Assembly: GCF_022601675.1 (NCBI RefSeq)
Contig: NZ_JAKVIL010000004.1
Span: forward strand, 124,001 to 188,000
Direction: 5' to 3'
Length of the DNA stretch: 64,000 nucleotides
DNA from: Ancylobacter gelatini
Lineage (GTDB): Bacteria > Pseudomonadota > Alphaproteobacteria > Rhizobiales > Xanthobacteraceae
Shown here: in pieces, positions 1 through 8,496 of the stretch
Position numbering within the stretch: position 1 is the first letter of the stretch
How the letters are laid out: every line of letters begins with the position of its first letter
The notes under the pieces: model-generated
Told to the model about the DNA's origin: nothing
Seen by the model: the letters and a program-made list of their open reading frames with translations, nothing else
The model's database searches: none
Program-made: the position numbers and the translations under genes

Positions 1-425
1 GTGCGGCGCTTCTCCAGCACATAATCCTCGCAATCGCCGAACCCGTCATCGGGATAGGTCCAGCGCTCGACCTCGCCGAAATGCTCGAGATCGGTGAGCG
101 GCTTGATGCGGGTGTTGATCTCGTCATTGACCTGGCGGAGCTGGGCGAAGCCGGCGGCATCGAGCGCCACACGTCCGCCGCGGCCGTTGCCGGGGCCGCA
201 CTCCGCGGGCGTCTCCGCGCAGAAGCGAGCATAGCCGATCGGCGTCGAGGTGGCCGCGCCCGCCGCGATGTTGGCGGCGAAGGGCGAGAGCATCGCCACC
301 TGGTCGTTCGCCACCTGGTCGTTCGCCGCGCGGGCCTCCTGCGCCTGCGTCGGCTGCCCGGAGAAGATGGCGCCCGAGAGCACCACCGCCGCCGCGAGAA
401 GGGCCCGTTCAAGCCTCTTTTTCAT
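1..425 (-). CDS. Transglutaminase-like cysteine proteinase (BTLCP family), 3' end outside window
   Basis: Partial: 141 codons are visible and the gene runs off the left edge. Residues 1-29 form a signal peptide (MKKRLERALLAAAV...TQAQ), so the protein is exported. Around residues 69-76 lie two cysteines (FCAETPAEC), then VNDEINTRIKPLTDLEHFG and WTYPDDGFGDCEDYVLEKRR. The GDCEDY block at about 131-136 carries the expected nucleophilic cysteine of the BTLCP/DUF920 family (PF06035), periplasmic transglutaminase-like cysteine proteinases sometimes linked to adhesin processing. The catalytic His and Asp would lie beyond the window. A GAGG site sits just upstream of the ATG. A 15-bp tandem duplication at 297-326 repeats ANDQV at residues 34-43. 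The family call is strong; the substrate is unknown. Confidence 0.85.
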   Translation of the reverse strand, partial: MKKRLERALLAAAVVLSGAIFSGQPTQAQEARAANDQVANDQVAMLSPFAANIAAGAATSTPIGYARFCAETPAECGPGNGRGGRVALDAAGFAQLRQVNDEINTRIKPLTDLEHFGEVERWTYPDDGFGDCEDYVLEKRR

Positions 426-719
426 CGCGCACCTCAATCCCTGTCATGGGGAGAGATACTGCCAGAGAGATTTTTATCTTGATCTAAGCCGTCGCGCGAA
501 TTCGCCACTACGCTGGATATGGAAAATTAATAACTTTTCTACTGTCGTTAACCATTACAATATCGATTTTATTCATCACGCCGTTTAAGCGACCGGCAAG
601 GCTTTCGCGCCAGTCGCGCGCCGTCACATGGCCGCGTGCATTCGTCACGCGCGCTTGCCGCGACGCGGGCCTGAGCCTATGTGATCAAGGTGCTCGATCG
701 AACCCATTATACGGCCCCC
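426..719. other. Divergent intergenic region, AT-rich
   Basis: About 294 bases separate the divergently transcribed BTLCP and rhomboid genes. The part from about 470 to 590 is clearly richer in A and T than its surroundings and is the likely home of promoters for both genes. I see no convincing open reading frame or clear -35/-10 pair in it. Confidence 0.4.
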
Positions 720-1463
720 ATGCGCCAGCCCATACTGAACGTGCCGACGGTCATCACCGTGCTGGCGGCGGCGATGCTGGCCATCCATCTGCTGCGCGTC
801 TCGGTCGGCGTGGATACCGGCATCGAGATACTGGCGCTGTTCGCCTTCATTCCCGCGCGCTTCGATCCCGCTTTTCTGGGGGAGGGCGTGCTGCCGGGCG
901 GGGCGGCGGCGAATGTGTGGACCTTCGTGTCCTACGCCTTCCTGCACGGCGACTGGGCGCATGTCGGCATCAACCTGCTCTGGATGCTGGCCTTCGGCAG
1001 CCCGGTGGCGCGGCGCTTCGGCGCGGTACGCTTCCTCGCCTTCTTCGCGGTGACGGCGGCGGCGGGGGCGGGGCTGCACCTGTTCACCCATGAGGACGAC
1101 CTCGCGCCGATGATCGGCGCCTCGGCGGCGGTGTCGGGCTGCATGGCGGCGGCGATCCGCTTCATGTTCGCCTCCGAAGGCTTCGTGCCTTGGCGGCAGA
1201 GCGCGCTGGAGGCATCGGTACGCTACCCGGCGGCGCCGCTGCTCACCGTGCTGCGCGACCGGCGGGTGATCGCCTTCGTCGTGGTGTGGTTCGCGATCAA
1301 CCTCGCCTTCGGAATCGGCGCGCCGGCCGGCATCGTCGAGGGCTCGATCGCCTGGCAGGCGCATATTGGCGGATTCGTCGCGGGTCTGCTGCTGTTCCCG
1401 CTGTTCGATCCGGTGCGGGGCTTTCCCGACGACAACCCGCTGACGCGCCAGCGCAACAGCTGA
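720..1463 (+). CDS. Rhomboid family intramembrane serine protease
   Basis: A polytopic membrane protein of 247 residues. The rhomboid motifs are present in order: FLHGDWAHVGINLLWML at about 74-90, with the His and Asn of the HxxxxHxxxN region; GASAAVSG at 133-140, giving the catalytic serine S135; and AHIGGFVAG from about 214, giving the catalytic histidine H215. It would cleave membrane-spanning substrates within the bilayer. The ATG at 720 (MRQPILNVP) is preferred over the in-frame GTG at 681 because the first helix follows directly, as in short rhomboids; the SD site is weak for both. Substrate unknown. Confidence 0.88.
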   Translation: MRQPILNVPTVITVLAAAMLAIHLLRVSVGVDTGIEILALFAFIPARFDPAFLGEGVLPGGAAANVWTFVSYAFLHGDWAHVGINLLWMLAFGSPVARRFGAVRFLAFFAVTAAAGAGLHLFTHEDDLAPMIGASAAVSGCMAAAIRFMFASEGFVPWRQSALEASVRYPAAPLLTVLRDRRVIAFVVVWFAINLAFGIGAPAGIVEGSIAWQAHIGGFVAGLLLFPLFDPVRGFPDDNPLTRQRNS

Positions 1464-1642
1464 TCCGGCGGGCGTCGGGTGCCCGGCCCGGCCGGGCCGA
1501 GAAAACCTATTGCCCTCCGTAGCGTTAGGTCCGATCATTCCCGCCTTAAAGAGCGCGCGCCGACATGATGGCGACTCGCCGGGGACAAAGCGGGCGTGGA
1601 GCTGTGGCTGAACCGCCCGCCACAAGGGACAGGAGACAGGCC

Positions 1643-2074
1643 ATGACAGTGCGCATGATACTGGATGAGAAGGGCTACGACGTCGCGACGATCGGGCCGA
1701 CGGCGACGTTGCGCGAAGCGGTGGAACTGCTGGCCGAGAAGCGCATCGGCGCGATCGTGGTCATCGATTCCGAGCGGCATGTCGTCGGCATCCTCTCGGA
1801 ACGCGACATCGTGCGCGTGATCGGGCTCGACGGCCCGGGCCGGCTCGACGATGCGGTGTCCACCGTGATGACCGCCAAGGTGGAGACCGCCGACGGCAAC
1901 GAGACCATTCCGCAGATCATGGAACAGATGACCGCCGGGCGCTTCCGCCACGTTCCGGTGGTGCGGGCGGGCAAGCTCGTGGGCATCATCTCGATCGGCG
2001 ACGTGGTGAAGCACCGCCTCGCCGAGATGGAGCGCGAGAGCCACGCCATGCGCGAATACATCATGTCGACCTGA
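1643..2074 (+). CDS. CBS domain-containing protein
   Basis: A 143-residue protein made of two CBS domains, roughly residues 8-62 and 74-130. Typical CBS sequences are visible: AIVVIDSERHVVGILSERDIVR in the first repeat and RHVPVVRAGKLVGIISIGDVVKH in the second. Such stand-alone pairs form a Bateman module that binds adenine nucleotides and acts as an energy sensor; the partner is not known. An AGGAG site precedes the ATG at 1643. The frame is open further upstream, but that part does not look coding. Confidence 0.88.
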   Translation: MTVRMILDEKGYDVATIGPTATLREAVELLAEKRIGAIVVIDSERHVVGILSERDIVRVIGLDGPGRLDDAVSTVMTAKVETADGNETIPQIMEQMTAGRFRHVPVVRAGKLVGIISIGDVVKHRLAEMERESHAMREYIMST

Positions 2075-2088
2075 GCGGTCGAACGCCG

Positions 2089-2574
2089 TCAGAAGCGCGG
2101 TACGTCGGTCTTGGCCGGCGTGCCGTAGACGTGCGACGGGTCGAACAGCTTGCCGCCGTCATTCACCGTGAGCTGGGTCTGCGGGGAGGGCGCGGCGCCG
2201 AGCGGCACCGAGCGGAAGAAGCAGGAGCGGTGCCCGGTGTGGCAGGCGGCGCCGGGACCCGCCATACGCACCCGCAGCACCACGGCGTCCTGGTCGCAAT
2301 CGACGCGCAATTCGACCAGCGTCTGGACGTGGCCGCTTTCCTCGCCCTTCTTCCACAGGCGATTGCGCGAGCGGCTGAAATAATGGGCCTGCCCGGTCTC
2401 GATGGTCCGCGCCAGCGCCTGCGCGTTCATATGCGCGACCATCAGCACCTCGCCGCTCTCGGCATCGGTGGCCACGGCGGTAACCAGCCCGTTGGCGTCG
2501 AATTTCGGCGACAGGCGGTCGCCTTCCTCGATCTCGGCCGCGCTGCCGCGCGGCGCGAACAGTTCAGCGCTCAC
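2089..2574 (-). CDS. hisI: Phosphoribosyl-AMP cyclohydrolase
   Basis: The 161-residue product opens the purine ring of phosphoribosyl-AMP in histidine biosynthesis (third step). The family's metal-binding signatures are visible: [13 protein letters not shown] and the [11 protein letters not shown] block, whose cysteines bind zinc, plus [28 protein letters not shown]. The GTG start at 2574 overlaps the folE stop (GTGA), so it is translationally coupled to folE. This is the monofunctional form without a HisE domain. No other his gene is nearby. Confidence 0.93.
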   Translation of the reverse strand: MSAELFAPRGSAAEIEEGDRLSPKFDANGLVTAVATDAESGEVLMVAHMNAQALARTIETGQAHYFSRSRNRLWKKGEESGHVQTLVELRVDCDQDAVVLRVRMAGPGAACHTGHRSCFFRSVPLGAAPSPQTQLTVNDGGKLFDPSHVYGTPAKTDVPRF

Positions 2575-3203
2575 GGGCGCATCCCGCGCAGCAGGCTCAT
2601 GAAGCGCACCTGTTCCTGCGGGTCGTCGCGGAACACGCCGGTGAACTGCGAGGTCACGGTCGAGGCGCCCTGCTTGCGCACGCCGCGCATGGCCATGCAC
2701 ATGTGCTCGGCCTCGATCAGCACCGCGACGCCGCGCGGCTTCAGGATCTCGTCCATCGCCGTGATGATCTGCGAGGTGAGGTGCTCCTGCGTCTGCAGGC
2801 GGCGGGCGAAGATGTCGACGATGCGCGCGATCTTGGACAGCCCGACCACGCGCTCCACCGGGAAATAGGCGACATGGGCCTTGCCGACGAACGGCACCAT
2901 GTGGTGCTCGCAGTGCGAATGGAACTCGATGTCCCGCACCAGCACCATGTCGTCGAAATTGCCGATCTCGCCGAAGGTGCGGTCGAGCGTTGCGGCAGCC
3001 TGGGCGCTGTAGCCGCTATAGAGCTCCTCATAGGCCCGAACCACGCGCTTGGGCGTGTCGAGCAGGCCTTCCCGGCTCGGGTCATCCCCGGCCCAGGCGA
3101 TCAGCGTGCGCACCGCCGCTTCGGCTTCCTCGCGCGACGGCCGGTTGCCGGTCGCAGCCTCGTTCCTCGCGCTACGCATCAGGGTCTCAAGCACGGCATC
3201 CAT
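2571..3203 (-). CDS. folE: GTP cyclohydrolase I
   Basis: A 210-residue enzyme that converts GTP to 7,8-dihydroneopterin triphosphate, the first step to folate and, in bacteria with queuosine, to preQ0. The zinc-binding site is visible: [11 protein letters not shown] (C98, H101) and [12 protein letters not shown] (C169). The length fits FolE1. It is the promoter-proximal gene of a two-gene unit with hisI and is divergent from the NifU-like gene. The same window holds queF at 45.4 kb, a later consumer of this pathway. Confidence 0.95.
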   Translation of the reverse strand: MDAVLETLMRSARNEAATGNRPSREEAEAAVRTLIAWAGDDPSREGLLDTPKRVVRAYEELYSGYSAQAAATLDRTFGEIGNFDDMVLVRDIEFHSHCEHHMVPFVGKAHVAYFPVERVVGLSKIARIVDIFARRLQTQEHLTSQIITAMDEILKPRGVAVLIEAEHMCMAMRGVRKQGASTVTSQFTGVFRDDPQEQVRFMSLLRGMRP

Positions 3204-3351
3204 GACGAACTCCGTTCGACGGCGCTTTTAGGTACCGGGCGCCGGGTGTCACCGGTTGAACTCGTCACATACGCGCCGTCTCGATCGCTCCGACCGGCAG
3301 CATACCCTGACCCGACGAAGCGCAAATACCGAAAACGCATGACGGACATTC

Positions 3352-3387
3352 TTTCGCGCCCCAGACGTCGCTCCTATATAAGCGACG
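3352..3387 (+). promoter_or_regulatory. Putative promoter with TATATA box inside a hairpin
   Basis: In the 240-base divergent region between folE and the NifU-like gene, a 7-base inverted repeat (CGTCGCT at 3366-3372, AGCGACG at 3381-3387) encloses a TATATA box at 3375-3380. A weak -35-like TTTCGC lies 17 bases upstream of the box. The setting suggests the promoter of the NifU-like gene with an overlapping operator. This is inference from sequence form only. Confidence 0.3.
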
Positions 3388-3443
3388 ACAATCCCACTGC
3401 AATGTTACGTTTGATACGAGACTCGCACCGGAATGGATCAGCC

Positions 3444-3905
3444 ATGCTGAACGAGGTCTATAACCGCCGCATACTCGAGCTGGCTGCCGACATACCACGG
3501 CTCGGCCGGCTTGCCTCGCCCGATGCCAGTGCAACGGCGCATTCCAGGCTTTGCGGTTCCACCGTCACCATCGACCTGGCGATGAAGGATGGCGCGGTCA
3601 CCGATTTCGCCCATGAAGTGCGCGCCTGCGCTCTCGGGCAGGCATCGTCCTCGATCATGGCGGGGCTGGTGGTCGGCTCCACCGCGAGCGAGCTGCGCGC
3701 GGTGCGCGAGGCGGTGCAGCGCATGCTCAAGGAAAATGGCCCGGTGCCGGAGGGGCGCTGGGCGGAACTCGCGGTGCTGGAGCCGGTGCGTGACTACAAG
3801 CCGCGCCACGCCTCGACGCTGCTGACCTTCGATGCCGTGGTGGACGCGGTGAACCAGATCGAGGCGCGCGATGCCGCCCGCGCGGCGGCGCAGGCAGCCG
3901 AGTGA
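3444..3905 (+). CDS. NifU-like iron-sulfur cluster scaffold protein
   Basis: 153 residues related to the NifU N-terminal/IscU fold. Residues 1-20 (MLNEVYNRRILELAADIPRL) match the family's amphipathic start. Two of the three usual cluster ligands are present: C37 in RLCGSTVTIDL and C62 in VRACALGQASSSIMA. The third position near the C-terminus reads RHASTLL, with no cysteine. It is therefore probably a divergent scaffold or a protein of related fold rather than classic IscU. No isc or suf genes lie nearby. The ATG at 3444 gives the family's normal beginning. Confidence 0.8.
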   Translation: MLNEVYNRRILELAADIPRLGRLASPDASATAHSRLCGSTVTIDLAMKDGAVTDFAHEVRACALGQASSSIMAGLVVGSTASELRAVREAVQRMLKENGPVPEGRWAELAVLEPVRDYKPRHASTLLTFDAVVDAVNQIEARDAARAAAQAAE

Positions 3906-3912
3906 GCGCGGC

Positions 3913-4494
3913 TCAGCGCTCGGTGAAGAAGGTGAAGAGCACCTCGCCCTTCGGCCCGGTGAGGCACAGGAAGCGGTTGGCGGTGTCGGAGCGGTCGCGC
4001 TGGATATAGGCCTCGCCCATGATCACGCCCTTGACGTCGGTGTCGCCAAGCCGGGCCTCGGCAGTGGCGATGGTGAGCCCGTCAATGTCGATATAGATGT
4101 CCTCGATGGTCGGCGAGCGCTGCTTGAGCTTCTCCAGCGCCTGCGCCTTGCAGGCCGCGACGCGCTGCATGTCCGGGTCGACCTCGGGCGAGGTCGCCGC
4201 GGACGGGTCGGGCTGGGTGCCACCGGCCGGGGAGGGCGCGACGGGTGCCGGCGGCTGGGCAGCGGGCGCGGGCGGAGTTGCAGTGCCCTGGGTTGCGGCC
4301 CCCTTGGTTGCAGCGCCTTGGGCCGCCGCGGGAAGGGTGAACAGCAGGGCCGTCACCACCGCCAGTGCACCGACCAGCGTGACCGAGACGATGGTGGCGC
4401 TGGCAATGGCGGCCGGCGCACGTTCCCGCGCCACACGGCCAGACGGGCGCCGGGTCACAGGTTGAACGCGCAGGCTGGAGACCGGATCGTGCAT
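3913..4494 (-). CDS. Exported or membrane-anchored hypothetical protein with Ala/Pro-rich linker
   Basis: A 193-residue protein I cannot assign to a family. A basic N-terminus (about residues 1-28) is followed by a hydrophobic helix (IASATIVSVTLVGALAVVTA) ending in AAAQG, so it is either secreted or anchored. Residues of about 55-100 are an Ala/Pro/Thr-rich linker with repeated GAATKGAATQGTAT units. The C-terminal 85 residues look globular, with IEDIYIDIDGLTIATAEARLG and a conserved-looking end, RFLCLTGPKGEVLFTFFTER. The ATG at 4494 has a GGGAG site. It converges on the NifU-like gene with a 7-base gap. Confidence 0.7.
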   Translation of the reverse strand: MHDPVSSLRVQPVTRRPSGRVARERAPAAIASATIVSVTLVGALAVVTALLFTLPAAAQGAATKGAATQGTATPPAPAAQPPAPVAPSPAGGTQPDPSAATSPEVDPDMQRVAACKAQALEKLKQRSPTIEDIYIDIDGLTIATAEARLGDTDVKGVIMGEAYIQRDRSDTANRFLCLTGPKGEVLFTFFTER

Positions 4495-4598
4495 GGACAA
4501 CTCCCACCGACATCTTGCCAACTTCCTCAATGGCTTAACGGGGTAGCTGCCGTTTTGTTCCCCATTCCGGCACCATGCGTCACCCGGGAGCGCCGGCG

Positions 4599-4907
4599 AT
4601 GATCGGCTGGCATCTGGCCCGGCTGCCGCGCCTGATGCTGCGCGCGCCGATTCTGGTCTACCGCTACAGCCTCTCCGCCTTCATGGGCCGGCAGTGCCGC
4701 TTCCTGCCGACCTGCTCGGAATTCGCCGACAACGCGATCGACCGGCACGGCGCCTGGGCCGGCGGCTGGATGGCGGCGGGGCGCATCTGCCGCTGCCATC
4801 CGTGGGGTGGTTCCGGCTTCGAGGCGGTGCCCGTCGAATTGCCGCCAAAAGCGGTGTGGTATATGCCGTGGCGCTATGCGAGGTGGCGTAGCCCCCCGCA
4901 TGACTGA
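4599..4907 (+). CDS. yidD: Membrane protein insertion efficiency factor YidD
   Basis: About 102 residues with the full YidD (DUF37) signature: YRYSLSAFMGRQCRFLPTCSEFA, then AIDRHG, then RICRCHPWGGSGFEAVP. The conserved cysteines of CRFxPTCSxxA and CRCHPW are present. YidD is a small inner-membrane-associated protein that assists YidC in inserting membrane proteins. The usual rnpA-yidC neighbours are absent; here it precedes thrS by 48 bases, a pattern seen in alphaproteobacteria. ATG 4599 has a GGGAG site 8 bases upstream; the in-frame ATG at 4575 has none. Confidence 0.88.
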   Translation: MIGWHLARLPRLMLRAPILVYRYSLSAFMGRQCRFLPTCSEFADNAIDRHGAWAGGWMAAGRICRCHPWGGSGFEAVPVELPPKAVWYMPWRYARWRSPPHD

Positions 4908-4955
4908 CCAACAAGCCTACCTGCGTGGTTCGCAGGAGTGGGCAGGAGAAAAGCC

Positions 4956-6917
4956 ATGCTGCATCTGACCTTTCCCGACGGCGCCGTGCGCGAGTTCCCG
5001 GTCGGGGCCACCGGCGCCGATGTCGCCGCCGCCATCGCCAAGTCGCTCGCCAAGAAGTCGCTGGCCGTCAAGCTCGACGGCGTGCTGACCGACCTGTCGG
5101 AGCCGATCGAGGCCGACGCGAAGATCGAGATCGTCACCCGCGAGAGCCCCGAGGCGCTGGAACTGATCCGCCACGACGCCGCCCATGTGCTGGCTGAGGC
5201 GGTGCAGGCGCTGTGGCCGGGCACCCAGGTGACCATCGGCCCGGTGATCGAGAACGGCTTCTATTACGACTTCTTCCGCAACGAGCCGTTCACCCCGGAC
5301 GATTTCGCCGCCATCGAGAAGAAGATGCGCGAGATCATCGCGCGCGACGCGCCCTTCACCCGCGAGGTGTGGGACCGCGAGGAGACCAAGCGCGTCTTCA
5401 AAGACAAGGGCGAGGCGTTCAAGGTCGAGCTGGTGGACGCGATCCCCGCCGACCAGAAGATCAAGATCTACAAGCAGGGCGAGTGGTTCGACCTGTGCCG
5501 CGGCCCGCATATGCCGAGCACCGGCAAGGTGGGCGACGCCTTCAAGCTGATGAAGGTGGCCGGCGCCTATTGGCGCGGCGACGCCAGCAACCCGATGCTC
5601 ACCCGCATCTACGGCACCGCCTGGCGCACGAAGGACGAACTCGACAACTACCTCCACCAGCTGGAAGAGGCCGAGAAGCGCGACCACCGCCGGCTGGGCC
5701 GGGAGATGGACCTGTTCCATTTCCAGGAGGAAGGGCCGGGCGTGGTGTTCTGGCACCCCAAGGGTTGGACCCTGTTCCAGGAGCTGGTGGCCTATATGCG
5801 CCGCCGCCTCAAGGCCGACTATGACGAGGTAAACGCCCCGCAGGTGCTCGACAAGTCGCTGTGGGAGACCTCCGGTCACTGGGGCTGGTACAAGGACAAC
5901 ATGTTCAAGGTGCAGCCCGCCGGCGAGGTGGAGGAAGGCGACCGCGTCTACGCGCTGAAGCCGATGAACTGCCCCGGCCACGTGCAGATCTTCAAGCACG
6001 GCTTGAAGAGCTACCGCGATCTGCCTATGCGGCTTGCGGAATTCGGCGCCGTGCATCGCTATGAGCCTTCCGGCGCGCTGCACGGGCTGATGCGCGTGCG
6101 CGGCTTCACGCAGGACGACGCGCATGTGTTCTGCACCGAGGAGCAGCTCGCCGAGGAATGCCTCGCCATCAATGAGCTGATCCTCTCCACCTATGCCGAT
6201 TTCGGCTTCGGCGAGATCGTGGTGAAGCTCTCCACGCGGCCCGAGAAGCGGGTCGGCTCGGACGCGGTGTGGGACCACGCCGAGGATGTGATGGAGAAGG
6301 TGCTCACCCAGATCGCCGCCGAATCCGGCGGGCGGATCAAGACCGGCATCCTGCCGGGTGAGGGCGCGTTCTACGGGCCGAAGTTCGAGTACACGCTGCG
6401 CGACGCGATCGGCCGCGAATGGCAGTGCGGCACCACGCAGGTCGACTTCAACCTGCCGGAGCGCTTCGGCGCGTTCTATGTCGATGCCGACGGCAGCAAG
6501 AAGGCCCCGGTGATGATCCACCGCGCCATCTGCGGCTCGATGGAGCGCTTCACCGGCATCCTGATCGAGCACTTCGCCGGGCATTTCCCGCTCTGGCTGG
6601 CGCCGACGCAGGCGGTGGTGGCGACCATCACCTCCGAGGGCGACGACTATGCCCGCGAGATCGTGGCGCTGGCGAAGAAGGCCGGGCTGCGCGTCGACAG
6701 CGATCTTCGCAACGAGAAGATCAACTACAAGGTGCGCGAGCACTCGCTGGCCAAGGTGCCGGCGCTGATCGTGGTCGGGCGCAAGGAGGCGGCCGAGCGC
6801 ACCGTCTCCATCCGCCGACTGGGCAGCCCGAACCAGACCACGATGAGCCTCGACGAGGCGCTCGCCAGCCTGGTCGGGGAAGCACGCGCGCCGGATGTGG
6901 TGCGCGCGGCGGAGTAG
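4956..6917 (+). CDS. thrS: Threonyl-tRNA synthetase
   Basis: 653 residues, normal length for bacterial ThrRS. It charges tRNA-Thr. Domains in order: TGS (about 1-62, [21 protein letters not shown]), editing domain N2 ([17 protein letters not shown], with the HxxxH editing residues), class II catalytic core with KPMNCPGH (zinc-binding cysteine), RMAEFG-like motif 2 ([22 protein letters not shown]), motif 3 near [13 protein letters not shown], and the C-terminal anticodon-binding domain. ATG 4956 has a GGAG site; an in-frame GTG at 4938 would add six residues. A strong terminator follows. Confidence 0.98.
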   Translation: MLHLTFPDGAVREFPVGATGADVAAAIAKSLAKKSLAVKLDGVLTDLSEPIEADAKIEIVTRESPEALELIRHDAAHVLAEAVQALWPGTQVTIGPVIENGFYYDFFRNEPFTPDDFAAIEKKMREIIARDAPFTREVWDREETKRVFKDKGEAFKVELVDAIPADQKIKIYKQGEWFDLCRGPHMPSTGKVGDAFKLMKVAGAYWRGDASNPMLTRIYGTAWRTKDELDNYLHQLEEAEKRDHRRLGREMDLFHFQEEGPGVVFWHPKGWTLFQELVAYMRRRLKADYDEVNAPQVLDKSLWETSGHWGWYKDNMFKVQPAGEVEEGDRVYALKPMNCPGHVQIFKHGLKSYRDLPMRLAEFGAVHRYEPSGALHGLMRVRGFTQDDAHVFCTEEQLAEECLAINELILSTYADFGFGEIVVKLSTRPEKRVGSDAVWDHAEDVMEKVLTQIAAESGGRIKTGILPGEGAFYGPKFEYTLRDAIGREWQCGTTQVDFNLPERFGAFYVDADGSKKAPVMIHRAICGSMERFTGILIEHFAGHFPLWLAPTQAVVATITSEGDDYAREIVALAKKAGLRVDSDLRNEKINYKVREHSLAKVPALIVVGRKEAAERTVSIRRLGSPNQTTMSLDEALASLVGEARAPDVVRAAE

Positions 6918-6949
6918 AGCCCCGCCACTCGGACGGTCCTACCGAAAAG

Positions 6950-6982
6950 AACGCCCCGGACCCGTTTCCGGGGCGTTTTTCT
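6950..6982 (+). terminator. Rho-independent terminator of thrS
   Basis: A perfect 11-base stem (AACGCCCCGGA at 6950-6960, TCCGGGGCGTT at 6967-6977) with a 6-base loop, followed by a run of T (6976-6981). It lies 33 bases after the thrS stop codon and is one of the clearest terminators in the window. Confidence 0.92.
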
Positions 6983-7042
6983 AAGCGGTTGTCGGATGCG
7001 CTTAAAAAAAGCCATCCGGCCTGACCGCGATGTGCGCCATCG

Positions 7043-7083
7043 TACCCCCTAACAAACATGAATCGATTCCTGGGGGGATGGTA
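7043..7083 (+). promoter_or_regulatory. SD site that may pair with an upstream C-run
   Basis: The Shine-Dalgarno region of the outer-membrane protein gene is a run of six G (7072-7077). A CCCCC run at 7045-7049 lies just upstream, and the flanks TAC and GGTA extend the pairing with a bulge. The mRNA could thus fold so that the ribosome-binding site is hidden. Seen in sequence; a regulatory role is inference. Confidence 0.35.
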
Positions 7084-7085
7084 TA

Positions 7086-8027
7086 ATGATGAAGCAAAAT
7101 CACAGGCTTGGCGCGAAGGCCGCGATACTTGTCGCGATGCTGGGTAGCGGTATTGCCGGCCTGACGCCGGGAGGCGCGCAGGCGGCGGACGTCGCGGGGG
7201 CTGCGCCTGCCGCCGCCGCGCCACCGACCTCCACCAGCCTCGTGCCCGACAGCGCCTTCTTCATCGGCGCCGGCGCGAGCTTCAACGCCACGCGGTTTTC
7301 CGACCAGAACCTGTACGCGCAAGGGGTCTCCACGATCTCCCAGAACGGCGTCCCGATCGGGGCGGGTTATGCCGGGGGTAACGTTGATCCCGGTTTCGGC
7401 ACGGAATACAGCATCGCGGGAGCGGTCCAGCTGGGTTATTTCCAGCATTTCCAGGCCTCGGACTGGCTGTGGGGTGTCAAGCTCACCTATAATTACCTCG
7501 GGACGGAAGCCGAGACCGGGCCGATCGCGGTGCCGCAGTCCGGCGCGTTCACCGGCCCGTCTTCCGCCAGCTTCACCGGGAACGTGGTAGGCGGCTCCTA
7601 TTCCAGCCGCGTCGACAACCAGTTCTCACTGGTGCCGTTCTTGGGTAGGTCGTTCGACTGGGGCTTCGTCTATCTCGGAGCGGGCCCGACGCTGTCGCGC
7701 GTGCGCTACGACTTCAACAATGTCGTCGGCTTTGCCGATATCAACGGGGTCCATTACGACATTACCGGAAGGCCGGACGATTCCTCCAGCAAGGACTGGG
7801 TGGTGGGCGGCGAAGTCATTGTCGGCGCGACCTATTTTCTCTCGGAGAGCTGGTTCGTCGATCTGAGCTACAGCTACACCGTGACCGGCAACACCAGTAA
7901 GGGCTATTCTGGCCCGTTCTCGACCACGGCGCGCGGCGGCTTCGAGGATGTCGGCATACTGAGCGGCACCTTCTCCGGCGCCTCCAGCACGCAGTCGATC
8001 ATGGTGTCGATCAACCGGGTGTTCTGA
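7086..8027 (+). CDS. Outer-membrane beta-barrel protein
   Basis: A 313-residue exported protein. Residues 1-34 are a signal peptide ending GGAQAA. The mature part alternates polar and hydrophobic residues rich in Gly, Ser, Tyr and Phe, as in beta-strands (FFIGAGASFNATRF, VGGSYSSRVDNQFSLVPFLG, WFVDLSYSYTVTG), and ends MVSINRVF, with the C-terminal Phe that the BAM machinery recognises. This fits the OmpW/Omp25-like small-barrel class of alphaproteobacteria. It has its own ribosome-binding site (GGGGGG) and lies between the thrS terminator and a palindromic repeat. Function unknown; pore or surface protein. Confidence 0.82.
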   Translation: MMKQNHRLGAKAAILVAMLGSGIAGLTPGGAQAADVAGAAPAAAAPPTSTSLVPDSAFFIGAGASFNATRFSDQNLYAQGVSTISQNGVPIGAGYAGGNVDPGFGTEYSIAGAVQLGYFQHFQASDWLWGVKLTYNYLGTEAETGPIAVPQSGAFTGPSSASFTGNVVGGSYSSRVDNQFSLVPFLGRSFDWGFVYLGAGPTLSRVRYDFNNVVGFADINGVHYDITGRPDDSSSKDWVVGGEVIVGATYFLSESWFVDLSYSYTVTGNTSKGYSGPFSTTARGGFEDVGILSGTFSGASSTQSIMVSINRVF

Positions 8028-8035
8028 GGACACAT

Positions 8036-8140
8036 TAGAGCATTTTCGGTGAATTCACGTTCACCGAAAATGCTCTAGTTGTTTGTTTTTTCGCATTTTC
8101 TTCACGCGAACCGGTACCCACTTCGCTCGAAAATGCTCTA
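8036..8140. repeat. Dispersed palindromic repeat with AGAGCATTTTC arms
   Basis: TAGAGCATTTTCGGTGAA (8036-8053) and TTCACCGAAAATGCTCTA (8060-8077) form a perfect 18-base stem with a 6-base loop. A third arm, TCGAAAATGCTCTA, ends at 8140 after a GAACCGGTACCCACTTCGCT stretch. Elements with AGAGCATTTTC arms and an ACCGGTTCGCG core are, from memory, common dispersed repeats in Hyphomicrobiales genomes. The stem can also end transcription of the barrel gene that stops at 8027. Its last three bases serve as the stop codon of the gene at 8138-8428. Confidence 0.75.
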
Positions 8141-8428
8141 GGGGACAGGCTTGCCCGGGACCGGCGCGGGAACCGGGCGGTCGAACGGGTTGTTCTCGCG
8201 CTGCACCGGGTTGGCGTCGGCATTGGGCACGTTGAGCCGGCGCTGCTCATTGGTCCAGTAGGACGGGCCTTCCATCAGGTTCTGGCTGTTGGGCCGAACC
8301 GTGTTCTGGCGCTGCGGGATCTTCAGAGGGGGCATTTTGGGCTGCATCGGCTTTGGCGGCGATATCTGCGCCGAGGCGCCTGCGACCGTGAGCAAGACGG
8401 CGCCTATCGCCCCGACAATCCTGTACAT
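8138..8428 (-). CDS. Small secreted proline-rich hypothetical protein
   Basis: A 96-residue protein with a signal peptide (MYRIVGAIGAVLLTVAGASAQ, cleavage after ASAQ) and a proline-rich mature region (ISPPKPMQPKMPPLKIPQR), then SYWTNEQRRLNVPNADANPVQRENN and a PVPAPVPGKPVP tail. No catalytic motif is visible; the family is not recognised. Its TAG stop lies inside the palindromic repeat at 8036-8140, so the original C-terminus may have been altered by the repeat. The frame is open upstream, but the ATG at 8428 begins a textbook signal peptide. Confidence 0.65.
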   Translation of the reverse strand: MYRIVGAIGAVLLTVAGASAQISPPKPMQPKMPPLKIPQRQNTVRPNSQNLMEGPSYWTNEQRRLNVPNADANPVQRENNPFDRPVPAPVPGKPVP

Positions 8429-8496
8429 CACATGTTTCCTGACCTGTCCGCACAGATATAGGGCCTCGCGCCGCCAAAGCGAGGCCTGTCGGGATT

